Shown piece after piece: positions 29,301-38,190 of a stretch of 64,000 nucleotides of DNA. Every line of letters begins with the position of its first letter. The stretch's first letter is position 1. The notes under the pieces were generated by a model. That model saw nothing but the letters and a program-made list of their open reading frames with translations, made no database searches and had not been told where the DNA came from. This DNA comes from Diplonema papillatum (Eukaryota > Euglenozoa > Diplonemea > Diplonemida > Diplonemidae): the NCBI GenBank assembly GCA_030068145.1, contig JAPJBO010000016.1:372001-436000 (forward strand), read 5' to 3'. A program made the position numbers and the translations under genes.

Positions 29301-31391
29301 TGGTGCAAGTCCGCGTCGGCGGACCAGTTCGAGGTCAGCGCGTCTGCGACCAGGTCGAAGTACTCCTTCCGCGGCCCGTGGCCCTCACCGTACTCCACAG
29401 TCGCGTTGCTGTCGCCGCTGGCGAACGCCGGGAAGATCTGTGTGCGTGCAAGTGGAAGTTCGCTTGAAACTCAAAGCCCCTGGGTGCTGCGGAAAAATAG
29501 AACATTTATTCCCATTCATCCCATCGTGTAAACGCGCCGGCAACGGCGGGAACGCAAAAAAAAGAATTTGAAATGCCCAGAAATTCCCAAAAATGAAGTC
29601 TGCCTGCAACGATCGGAGGCAGACCACACAGTGTGCGGGGGGGCTGAAGCAGGCGGCCCTGCTGCCCCTTGCCCGACTTCCCCCGGGGCTGCTGTCGCGC
29701 TCGAGGGTCGCGGAGCACTGCTGGTGCAAGTCCGCGTCGGCGGACCAGTTCGAGGTCAGCGCGTCTGCGATCAGGTCGAAGTACTCCTTCCGCGGCCCGT
29801 GGCCCTCGCCGTACTCCACAATCGCGTTGCTGTCGCCGCTGGCGAACGCCGGGAAGCTGTGTGCGTGCAAGCCCAATCGTAAACGCGTGGGCAAGGGCGG
29901 GTGGGAACGCAAAAAGAATTTGAAATGCCCAGAAATTCCCAAAAATGAATGGTGGGTACGCAATGATTTGGACCATTAGTTATGTTTGATTATTTACCTA
30001 TTTGTTGCCGACAACTTGTTTTGTGTTGAGGTGTCATTCAGATGTAAATCTAGTGAACAAAAAGGTCACCGCTCACTTCCCGAGAGACACCATGAGGAGG
30101 TGCAGGTCAGATCTTGTCCGGAAAGCATTGTCTATACAACTGGGCAAACTCTTGAGAGTATCGCTCGCTCACATCGTAAGCAGAATGCAAGAATCTAAAC
30201 CACGTGTTCGTGTTTGCCTGTACCAGAATCTTGGACCACGGACCAGCACTAACAGGAGGAGTGGCCGGTGCACACCTTGAAGAACCCGGGCGCTTTCGAA
30301 GCCTTCGCGCTTTCCACCTCTCTCCGCGACATGCGGTAGGCGGAGCTCGGGACGCCTGCCCAGACGGAGTTCGCGCGAGCCTGCGCGTCGGCGAGAACGC
30401 AGTGCCTGCGGATGGAGTGCAGGCTGAGCTTCTTCTGCTCACGGTTGGTCGAAATGTACAGCAGGGACCGCTTCGACGACGTGTTCAGCGCGAAGAGCGG
30501 CAGCTCAGCCATCCAGGCGTACAGCTCGTCGTCGTCGGTGACGCAGTCGGACGGGCTCGCCGCCATGACTTCCTCGTGGGGAATCACGCCGAAGGCCAGG
30601 AGAAACGCCGAGAACTGATCCAGCAACCCTTTCAACTGCCGCACGGACGCGATTCCGGAGCTCGGCCGCACGAGCGTGCCTTCAGCGGCGCTGAACACGT
30701 GGTTGACCGAGTCCACGTAGAAAAGGTCCTCCGGTATGCTCTCCCGCAGCAGCTCGCAGAGCCAGCCGAGCACGGTAAGCAGCATCCGGACCACGGAGCG
30801 CAGGGCAGGCCCGGGCAACAGCGTCTTTTCGCAGGCGGCGTCTGCGTACCGCGTTGCGTTGGGCAACCCGAGGGGTTCGGTCGCCGCGTCGGCTTCTTCA
30901 CGCGCCACGTCGAGGGAGAGACGGGTGACGGGGAAGATGAGGTGGTCGATGAGGCACTTCACGGCTTCGACCGTCTCGAGGCCGTTTTCCCCGGCGGTGA
31001 GGCCGCAGGCGGACTTGGTCGGCGCGCCGAGAAAGTCGATCGAAGCGAGCGGCGTGAGCCGCGCGATGAAGTCGGACGACGCGACGGCAATCAGCGACCG
31101 CTGCATGACCGCCGGGTCGATCGTCGCCTTGCTTTCATGCAGGTTCCGAAGCGTGTCGAGCGTCTGGCACGCCGCCTCGTGCCGGACGCCGGTGCTGCCC
31201 CGCGGCCCCAGCGAGTTCGACGACCGCGTTTTCAGCGACAGCGCCGCATCCCGCGGCGCGGCGAAGTTGTCGTCGCCGCCGTTCCCGCGAGCCTTCGCGG
31301 GCCGGATGCCGTCCCCCCGGTCGCACGGGTCGCCCGCCGCGAACGCCTCCTTAGCGGGGCTGATCTGTCCAGTTGAGACGCAGGCACCCAT
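26306..31391 (-). CDS. HECT-type E3 ubiquitin ligase with N-myristoylation signal (4 exons)
   Basis: The model joins exon 1 31391-30276 (donor GTGTGC), exon 2 29437-28361 (acceptor GCACGCACACAG; donor GTACGT), exon 3 27895-27822 (donor GTGAGA) and exon 4 from 27239 (acceptor CCCCCTCGCAG) to a stop near 26306; phases 0, 0 and 2 agree. Residues 1-7 read MGACVST, a strong N-myristoylation signal with a Cys for palmitoylation, so membrane anchoring is likely. Residues 8-372 are helical and unrecognised. Exon 2 carries the HECT N-lobe: EYGEGHGPRKEYFDL, then AQAAANGVTINLGLPPVFF, the DLHGVYPEM motif and the E2-binding part ending FRQVLWDVI. Exon 4 opens with the C-lobe motif LPVSHTCDNVLELPNY; the catalytic Cys is about residue 766. 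Unusually the C-lobe is followed by a disordered acidic S/P/D-rich tail of over 180 residues, the end of which runs into a minisatellite, so the true stop is uncertain. Exon 3 is short and the least certain. Such enzymes form a ubiquitin thioester and transfer to substrate lysines. Confidence 0.75.
27240..27300 (+). repeat. Family E repeat forming the 3' splice site of HECT intron 3
   Basis: GGGGGAATCTTAGTTTGGTG ... CACTGCCTCTCATACGCGATTGAT. On the gene strand its end reads AAACTAAGATTCCCCC-TCGCAG, directly followed by the C-lobe exon. Confidence 0.75.
27350..27415 (+). repeat. Family E repeat inside HECT intron 3
   Basis: GGGAAAATCTTCGTTTCGTG ... CTTGCCTCTCATGTATGTTTGAT-ACTAG, diverged; second E unit in the same intron, same orientation. 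Confidence 0.65.
27896..27965 (+). repeat. Family E repeat forming the 3' splice site of HECT intron 2
   Basis: GGGGGAAAATCTTAGTTTAA ... GCACTGCCTCTCATGCATGG. On the gene strand it ends AAACTAAGATTTTCCCCC-AAG, directly at the proposed exon 3. Confidence 0.7.
28016..28158 (+). repeat. Family A repeat inside HECT intron 2
   Basis: TTGAACGCTTACGCCCGCCA ... GCAGCCTCCTCAAGTACTTCC ... ACACAAAAAA; 5' truncated copy. Confidence 0.75.
28160..28225 (+). repeat. Family D repeat inside HECT intron 2
   Basis: GAGAGACGAGTTAGAGTGCA GGGACCATCTCTCCG, almost identical to 56522-56565. It follows the family A copy directly. Confidence 0.75.
29525..29950 (-). pseudogene. Partial tandem duplicate of HECT exon 2 start, inside intron 1
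   Basis: 29640-29865 repeats the beginning of exon 2 (matching 29215-29440) with a deletion in the middle and a 2-bp loss at the acceptor. The flanking intron block (AAAAAGAATTTGAAATGCCC AGAAATTCCC) occurs at 29555-29595 and again at 29910-29950. So exon start plus adjacent intron was duplicated with a period of about 400 bp. The copied exon cannot be spliced in frame as it stands. Confidence 0.8.
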
Positions 31392-31870
31392 TCATGATGG
31401 TTTTACAGGCTTGCGGTTGATGTTTTCGTGCGGGGGGGTTCCTTTCTTTCTTTTTGTCCTGGAAACGGCAGCGAGAGTGTCGAGCACCACCCGAAAGCAG
31501 TGGTTTCTGTAGGCAGGTTTTCTCTCCCGGCGGAAATTGATTTGGGGTTGCGCGTTTTCTTCTTTCCTTTTTGTTGTTCCTTCTTCTTCTGCGAAAGCGG
31601 CGTGCTCCTTTCTTTTGCTGCCTGGCGGCGGGAGGGGCAGGTGACAACGAATATCCGGGTAAGAAACTGAAAGATCACTCACCGCAAATGACGTCGACGC
31701 CGTGCTTCAGCATCCTCACCAGGCTGGTTCAGACAGATTGGGCAGTTGGCAAGTCGGCCTCGCTATCAGTTGGATTGCGCCACGATGCCACCGTCACGAG
31801 AGAGAGAAGCGGATGACTGGAGTGAGACGTGGCTGATAAAGCAAGCCGGCGCAAGGAAGTCTCGTCAGCT
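31392..31870. other. Upstream region of the HECT gene
   Basis: No coding sequence supported. Contains pyrimidine-rich plus-strand tracts (TTTCTTTCTTTTTGTCC, CTTCTTCTTCTGCG). The HECT promoter presumably lies here, but no recognisable element is visible. Confidence 0.4.
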
Positions 31871-31872
31871 AT

Positions 31873-31948
31873 ACTCCCCCCTGTTGACTACGCTGTCGCT
31901 ACCCCCTGTTGACTACGCTGTCGCTACCCCCTGTTCACTACGATGTCG
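31873..31948. repeat. 26-bp tandem repeat, three units
   Basis: CCCCCTGTTGACTACGCTGT CGCTAC three times; the third unit reads CACTACGATGTCGCT and fuses into the first 2H-phosphoesterase gene fragment. Confidence 0.9.
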
Positions 31949-32572
31949 CTCAGGAGGATCGACTCGAACGTCTCCGCCGAAAACATGCGCTTGTTGTGCA
32001 GGAACCGGGCGTGCGCAGTCACCGAAAGCTGTATGTCAGTTTCTGAGCCACGGGCCGCGCATTGTACGCCGCCGCCACCCGCGCAAGTTTGCGAAACTCG
32101 CCTTCCGAGATGGCCAGGCGGGGTGGTCCCGACGACGGAGGCGCCGGCAGCAGGCGGCCCAGGGACGAGTGGATCACTTCGCTGCTCGCATTCCGCACGC
32201 CCGGCGCGCCCAGCCGCTCGAACAGGCGCCACCGCGCTTCGCGGAGGCCGTACAGGTATCCGTCGGGCCGCACCGTCCCGAGAAGCATCACCGTTCCGTC
32301 GTCGGGAGACACGACTAGCTTCTCGAAAGTGACGACTGCCACCGTCTCCACACCCTGCGAGCCCGCGAACCCACCATCAATCACCCGAGCTGCATCTGGG
32401 ATGAAGCTCGTCGAAAGCTAGTCGAAGAGCCACTGCGCGTCCCAGCCGGACTTCACCAGCGTCTCGCGATTGCTCAGGTGTTGCAGGGTGACGTGGAACC
32501 CCTTCTCCGGGAAGAACGCCGCCCCTTCCCCGACGCACGCCTTCAGCGAGTCCACAACACCCGCCAGCCCCG
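31943..32572 (-). pseudogene. 2H-phosphoesterase-like 3' fragment, degenerate copy
   Basis: Matches the C-terminal two thirds of the gene at 34017-35015 with several substitutions. A premature TAG interrupts it near 32418, and a 1-bp loss near 32028 creates a TGA right after the YSFR codons. Clearly dead and older than the next two copies. Confidence 0.85.
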
Positions 32573-32579
32573 GCTAATG

Positions 32580-33276
32580 GGAGAGTCAGACCGCAGTTGA
32601 CACGCCTTTGAAGCGGCGCGTCCTACTGAGCTGTCTGGGCGATGTCGCTCAGGAGGATCGACTCGAACGTCTCTGCCGAAAACATGCGCTTGTTGTGCAG
32701 GAACCGGGCGTGCGCAGTCAACCGAAAGCTGTATGTCAGTTTCTGAGCCACGGGCCGCGCATTGTACGCCGCCGCCACCCGTGCAAGCTTGCGAAACTCG
32801 TCTTCCGAGATGGCCAGGCGCGGTGGTCCCGACGACGGAGGCGCCGGCAGCAGGCGGCCCAGGGACGAGTGGATCACTTCGCTGCTCGCATTCCGCACGC
32901 CCGGCGCGCCCAGCCGCTCGAACAGGCGCCACCACGCTTCGCGGAGGCCGTACAGGTATCCGTCGGGCCGCACCGTCCCGAGAAGCATCACCGTTCCGTC
33001 GTCGGGAGACACGACTAGCTTCTCGAAAGTGACGACTGCCACCGTCTCCACACCCTGCGAGCCCGCGTACCCCACCATCACCCGAGCTGCATCTGGGATG
33101 AAGCCCGTCGAAAGCTTGTCGAAGAGCTGCTGCGCGTCCCAGCCGGACTTCGCCAGCGTCTCGCGATTGCTCAGGTGCTGCAGGGTGACGTGGAACCCTT
33201 TTTCCGGGAAGAACGCCGCCCCTTCCCCGACGCACGCCTTCAGCGAGTCCACAACACCCGCCAGCCCCGGCTAATG
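32580..33276 (-). pseudogene. 2H-phosphoesterase-like 3' fragment, 697-bp tandem copy 1
   Basis: Encodes the last 209 residues of the gene, including both H-x-(T/S) motifs, with an intact frame to the stop but no ATG of its own (frame enters through GTG codons). Practically identical to the next unit. Confidence 0.9.
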
Positions 33277-33973
33277 CGAGAGTCAGACCGCAGTTGACAC
33301 GCCTTTGAAGCGGCGCGTCCTACTGAGCTGTCTGGGCGATGTCGCTCAGGAGGATCGACTCGAACGTCTCTGCCGAAAACATGCGCTTGTTGTGCAGGAA
33401 CCGGGCGTGCGCAGTCAACCGAAAGCTGTATGTCAGTTTCTGAGCCACGGGCCGCGCATTGTACGCCGCCGCCACCCGTGCAAGCTTGCGAAACTCGTCT
33501 TCCGAGATGGCCAGGCGCGGTGGTCCCGACGACGGAGGCGCCGGCAGCAGGCGGCCCAGGGACGAGTGGATCACTTCGCTGCTCGCATTCCGCACGCCCG
33601 GCGCGCCCAGCCGCTCGAACAGGCGCCACCACGCTTCGCGGAGGCCGTACAGGTATCCGTCGGGCCGCACCGTCCCGAGAAGCATCACCGTTCCGTCGTC
33701 GGGAGACACGACTAGCTTCTCGAAAGTGACGACTGCCACCGTCTCCACACCCTGCGAGCCCGCGTACCCCACCATCACCCGAGCTGCATCTGGGATGAAG
33801 CCCGTCGAAAGCTTGTCGAAGAGCTGCTGCGCGTCCCAGCCGGACTTCGCCAGCGTCTCGCGATTGCTCAGGTGCTGCAGGGTGACGTGGAACCCTTTTT
33901 CCGGGAAGAACGCCGCCCCTTCCCCGACGCACGCCTTCAGCGAGTCCACAACACCCGCCAGCCCCGGCTAATG
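33277..33973 (-). pseudogene. 2H-phosphoesterase-like 3' fragment, 697-bp tandem copy 2
   Basis: Exact-period repeat of the previous unit (697 bp) and of the 3' part of the intact gene (33974-34670). No difference from the neighbouring units was seen over most of the length, so the expansion is very recent, or the assembly has repeated the unit. Confidence 0.9.
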
Positions 33974-34016
33974 CGAGAGTCAGACCGCAGTTGACACGCC
34001 TTTGAAGCGGCGCGTC

Positions 34017-35015
34017 CTACTGAGCTGTCTGGGCGATGTCGCTCAGGAGGATCGACTCGAACGTCTCTGCCGAAAACATGCGCTTGTTGTGCAGGAACCG
34101 GGCGTGCGCAGTCAACCGAAAGCTGTATGTCAGTTTCTGAGCCACGGGCCGCGCATTGTACGCCGCCGCCACCCGTGCAAGCTTGCGAAACTCGTCTTCC
34201 GAGATGGCCAGGCGCGGTGGTCCCGACGACGGAGGCGCCGGCAGCAGGCGGCCCAGGGACGAGTGGATCACTTCGCTGCTCGCATTCCGCACGCCCGGCG
34301 CGCCCAGCCGCTCGAACAGGCGCCACCACGCTTCGCGGAGGCCGTACAGGTATCCGTCGGGCCGCACCGTCCCGAGAAGCATCACCGTTCCGTCGTCGGG
34401 AGACACGACTAGCTTCTCGAAAGTGACGACTGCCACCGTCTCCACACCCTGCGAGCCCGCGTACCCCACCATCACCCGAGCTGCATCTGGGATGAAGCCC
34501 GTCGAAAGCTTGTCGAAGAGCTGCTGCGCGTCCCAGCCGGACTTCGCCAGCGTCTCGCGATTGCTCAGGTGCTGCAGGGTGACGTGGAACCCTTTTTCCG
34601 GGAAGAACGCCGCCCCTTCCCCGACGCACGCCTTCAGCGAGTCCACGACACCCACCAGCCCCGGCTCGATCGCGCCCTCCAATGGGAGGGCCAGGCCGTA
34701 GTCGACCCGCCTTTCCAGCGGGGCGTCCCGCCAACGGGTGCCGGTCCACTCGAAAAACCGCCTCCCGGCGGCATTCTGCGCGGCGGGCCCCAGCCGCAGG
34801 CGCCAGTGCAGCCGGGCGGGGGCCTCCTCCAGCTCGCGGGCGAGGGCGTCGGAGACCCTCGCAATCACCGCGTTCGAGCCGCGCGCGGCGCCACTTCGCG
34901 TCGTTGCCTCCGCGCCCGGCGCCCGGTCTGGCCTCCAAAAGACTGCGATCCCTGCGGCGGCCGCCGCCACAGCGGTCACCAGGCGCCGGAGGGTCGGGGA
35001 AGTCCGCGGGGCCAT
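34017..35015 (-). CDS. Membrane-anchored 2H-phosphoesterase-like protein
   Basis: Intronless 332-residue frame from ATG 35015 (MAPRTSP) to the stop at 34017. Residues 10-27 are a hydrophobic Ala/Val segment after two Arg, a signal anchor or the first part of a targeting peptide. The core has two H-x-(T/S) motifs, FHVTLQHL (H144-V-T146) and VIHSSLGRLL (H251-S-S253), each in a beta-strand context about 107 residues apart. That is the signature of the 2H phosphoesterase fold (LigT/AKAP7/CPDase type), which cleaves 2',3'-cyclic or 2'-5' phosphodiester bonds. The family call rests on motif and spacing only. The frame is open upstream to 35126, but the upstream codons are shared with untranslated repeats, so MAPRT is preferred. 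Partial copies lie on both sides: 3' fragments at 31943-33973 and 5' fragments at 35330-38190. Confidence 0.75.
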   Translation of the reverse strand: MAPRTSPTLRRLVTAVAAAAAGIAVFWRPDRAPGAEATTRSGAARGSNAVIARVSDALARELEEAPARLHWRLRLGPAAQNAAGRRFFEWTGTRWRDAPLERRVDYGLALPLEGAIEPGLVGVVDSLKACVGEGAAFFPEKGFHVTLQHLSNRETLAKSGWDAQQLFDKLSTGFIPDAARVMVGYAGSQGVETVAVVTFEKLVVSPDDGTVMLLGTVRPDGYLYGLREAWWRLFERLGAPGVRNASSEVIHSSLGRLLPAPPSSGPPRLAISEDEFRKLARVAAAYNARPVAQKLTYSFRLTAHARFLHNKRMFSAETFESILLSDIAQTAQ

Positions 35016-35329
35016 GCCCCCCGGGGTGGGCTGTTGGTTTTTGCTACGGGTGGGTCTAAAAGACTTTGCGAATACCCGGTGGATTATTTTATTTCCCTTT
35101 TTGGGGGGCCCATGCTGTATTTGCATTTTCCCGGTTCGGTCTACGTCTGCGTTTCACATAGCCTTGACACGTACTATGTACGTGTCAAGGCTGGACGACC
35201 CCCGATGCAGGCGGTCAATTTGAGCCACCAAAACACGGCGCACTAGTCATGCTATTTTCTAGTCATTTGCTACTGATCTTACAAGTCATAGTAAGAATGA
35301 CTACTGCAGCAGTCATTCTTACAAGTGAA

Positions 35330-38190
35330 TGAGCCCGTGGGGCTCGATGTTGCTCAGGGGGCTGCAAGGTGGCCGAGTTCCTTTCTCCGAAAGGGGAACG
35401 GTCTCTTCCTTTTTGCACGCGACTCCTGGCTCAGCTTGCCAGGGGTCAAAATCGCACCATCGTGAAGTTGTTAAGAGGTCTTCTGCGTGACCGGGCGGGG
35501 GCCTCCTCCAGCTCGCGGGCGAGGGCGTCGGAGACCCTCGCAATCGCCGCGTTCGAGCCGCGCGCGACGCCGCTTCGCGTCGTTGCCTCCGCGCCCGGCG
35601 CCCGGTCTGGCCTCCAAAAGACTGCGATCCCCGCGGCGGCCGCCGCCACAGCAGCCACCAGGCGCCGGAGGCTCGGGGAAGTCCGCGGGGCCATGCCCCC
35701 CGGGGTGGGCTGTTGATTTTTGCTGCGGGTGGGTCTAAAAGACTTTGCGAATACCCGGTGGATTATTTCCCTTTTTGGGGGGGCCCATGGCTCATGTGGC
35801 CGTGGGGCTCGATGTTGCTCAGGGGGCTGCAAGGTGGCCGAGTTCCTTTCTCCGAAAGGGGAACGGTCTCTTCCTTTTTGCACGCGACTCCTGGCTCAGC
35901 TTGCCAGGGGTCAAAATCTCATCACCGTAAAGTTGATGAGAGGTCTTCTGCGTGGCCGGGCGGGGGCCTCCTCCAGCTCGCGGGCGAGGGCGTCGGAGAC
36001 CCTCGCAATCGCCGCGTTCGAGCCGCGCGCGACGCCGCTTCGCGTCGTTGCCTCCGCGCCCGGCGCCCGGTCTGCAGGCGCCGGAGGCTCGGGGAAGTCC
36101 GCGGGGCCATGCCCCCCGGGGTGGGCTGTTGGTTTTTGCTGCGGGTGGGTCTAAAAGACTTTGCGAATACCCGGTGGATTATTTCCCTTTTTGGGGGGGT
36201 ACAGGTGGGGCTCGATGTTGCTCAGGGGGCTGCAAGGTGGCCGAGTTCCTTTCTCCGAAAGGGGAACGGTCTCTTCCTTTTTGCACGCGACTCCTGGCTC
36301 AGCTTGCCAGGGGTCAAAATCTCATCACCGTAAAGTTGTTGAGAGGTCTTCTGCGTGGCCGGGCGGGGGCCTCCTCCAGCTCGCGGGCGAGGGCGTCGGA
36401 GACCCTCGCAATCGCCGCGTTCGAGCCGCGCGCGACGCCGCTTCGCGTCGTTGCCTCCCCGATCGGCGCCCGGTCTGGCCTCCAAAAGACTGCGATCCCC
36501 GCGGCGGCTGCCGCCACAGCGGCCACCAGGCGCCGGAGGCTCGGGGAAGTCCGCGGGGCCATGCCCCCCGGGGTGGGCTGTTGGTTTTTGCTGCGGGTGA
36601 GTCTAAAAGATTCTGCAAATACCCGGTGGGTAATTTCATTTGTTTTGGGAGGGGTTCCACTGCTCATGTGGTCACGGGTCTCGAATTTGCTCAGGGGGCT
36701 GCAAGGTGGCCCGGGTTCCGAAAGGGGAACGGCCCCTTCTTTTTTTGCACGCGACCCCTGGCTCAGCTTTGCCACGGGTCGGTGGGGCGACTCCGCTAAA
36801 ACCGCACCATCGTAAGCTGTTGAAGATGGTCTCCTGCGTGGCGGGCCGCAGTCACTGCCGCCAGTGCAGGAGCTTCCTCCAGCTCTCAGGCAAGGGCGTC
36901 GGAGACCCATGAAATCGCTGCGCGAGACCCCGCTTCGCGTCGTTGCCTCCCCGGTCCGGGCCACCAGCTGCACGTGGAGTATAAAAATGTAGCTCTACCC
37001 CGTATTGCGGCGCTCCTGTGTAGTTTGCGCGGAGTTCTTGCGAACTTCGTTGCTTCGGTTTTCGGGGGTATCAGATTCGGATTATTTTTTTTTTTTTTTT
37101 TTGGTAAGGTGCCTAAGGGGACTAGTCCCAATGTGAAATGTGCCCTTAGGGGACTAGTCCCACTTGGAAATTGTTACCTTGACTTTTGTCAGGGAAATGC
37201 ACTTAGCAGATTTTGAGCAAATTTTGAAAATTTTCATTTTTTCCAGATTTTTGCAGATTTTGGCCGATTTCTCCAGATTTTGGCCATTTTTGCCGATATT
37301 TCCGGATTTTGGCCATTCTTGCCGATTTTTCCACATTTTGGCCATTTTTGCCATTTTTGGCCATTTCAGCCGATTTTCCAGATTTTGGCCATTTTTGCCG
37401 ATTTTCCAGCAGAATTTTTTGATGGCCAAAATCTGGAAAAAATGGAATATGGGAAAAATCGGCAAAAATCGGCCAAACTGGCCAGAATCTGCCAAAATCT
37501 GGAAAAATCGGCAAAAATGGCCAAAAATGGTCAAAATCTGGAAAAATCGGCAAAAATGGCCAAACTCTGGAAAATCGGCAAAAATGGCCGAAAATGGCCG
37601 AAAATGGCCAAAACCTGGTAAAATCGGCCAAAATTGGCCAAAATCCAAAAAAATCCGAAAAATCTGAAAATTTCCGAAAATTTGCTAAAAATTTGCTAAG
37701 TACCTTTCCCTGGCAAAAAGTCCAATGAAATTGTTTGCCCTTAGGGGACTAGTCCCCTAAGGGCACATTTTCATTGGGAAGTACTGAGGCTGCGATCCCG
37801 CGGCCGCCGCCGCCACAGCGGCAACCAGACGCCGGAGGCTCGGGGAAGTCCGCGGGGCCATGCCCAGGGGTGGGCTGTTGGTTTTTTGCTGCGGGTGAGT
37901 CTAAAAGATTCTGCAAATATACCCGGTGGGTAATTTCATTAGTTTTGGGAGGGGCTCCACCGCTCCTGTGGTCATGGGTCTCGATTTTGCTCAGGGGGCT
38001 GCAAGGTGGCCCGGGTTCCGAAAGGGGAACGACCCCTTCCCTTTTTTTTTGCACGCGACCGCTGGCACAGGGCTGGTGGGGCGACTCCGCTAAAACCGCA
38101 CCATCGTAAGTTGTTGAAAGGTTTTCTGCGTGGCGGGGCGCAGCCGCAGCCGCCGGTGCAGGAGCTTCCTCTAGCTCTCAGGCAAGACCC
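35330..38190 (-). repeat. Array of 5' fragments of the 2H-phosphoesterase-like gene
   Basis: Four to five units of about 400-450 bp. Each holds the first about 65 codons of the gene (up to EEAPAR) plus its upstream flank (CTGCAAGGTGGCC ... GACTCCTGGCTCAGC ... TACCCGGTGG). Units start near 35335, 35805, 36205, 36670 and 37975. The ATG context (CCCCGGGGGGCATGGCCCCG, gene strand) recurs at 35695, 36112 and 36562; near 37862 the preceding G/C run is shortened. Unit 2 lacks an internal 62-bp piece, and unit 4 is diverged and split by a fold-back insertion. All copies stop at the same break after EEAPAR. Confidence 0.85.
37100..37790. mobile_element. Fold-back (hairpin) element of about 680 bp
   Basis: The left arm is built from TTTTGGCCATTTTTGCCGAT and CCAGATTTTGGCC units; the right arm from their complements (AATCTGGAAAAATCGGCAAA, AATGGCCAAAA). 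Both outer ends carry GCCCTTAGGGGACTAGTCCC or its complement, and ACTTTTTGCCA/TGACTTTTGTC pieces just inside. Arms of about 300 bp meet near 37425. No coding capacity. It interrupts one unit of the gene-fragment array. Confidence 0.8.

Noticed and set aside
28085..29467. Plus-strand frame of 460 codons
   Set aside because: Antisense of HECT exon 2.
37154..37667. Phe/Pro/Ile- or Lys/Asn/Trp-rich frames of 110-170 codons
   Set aside because: Arise from the arms of the fold-back element; repetitive and self-complementary.
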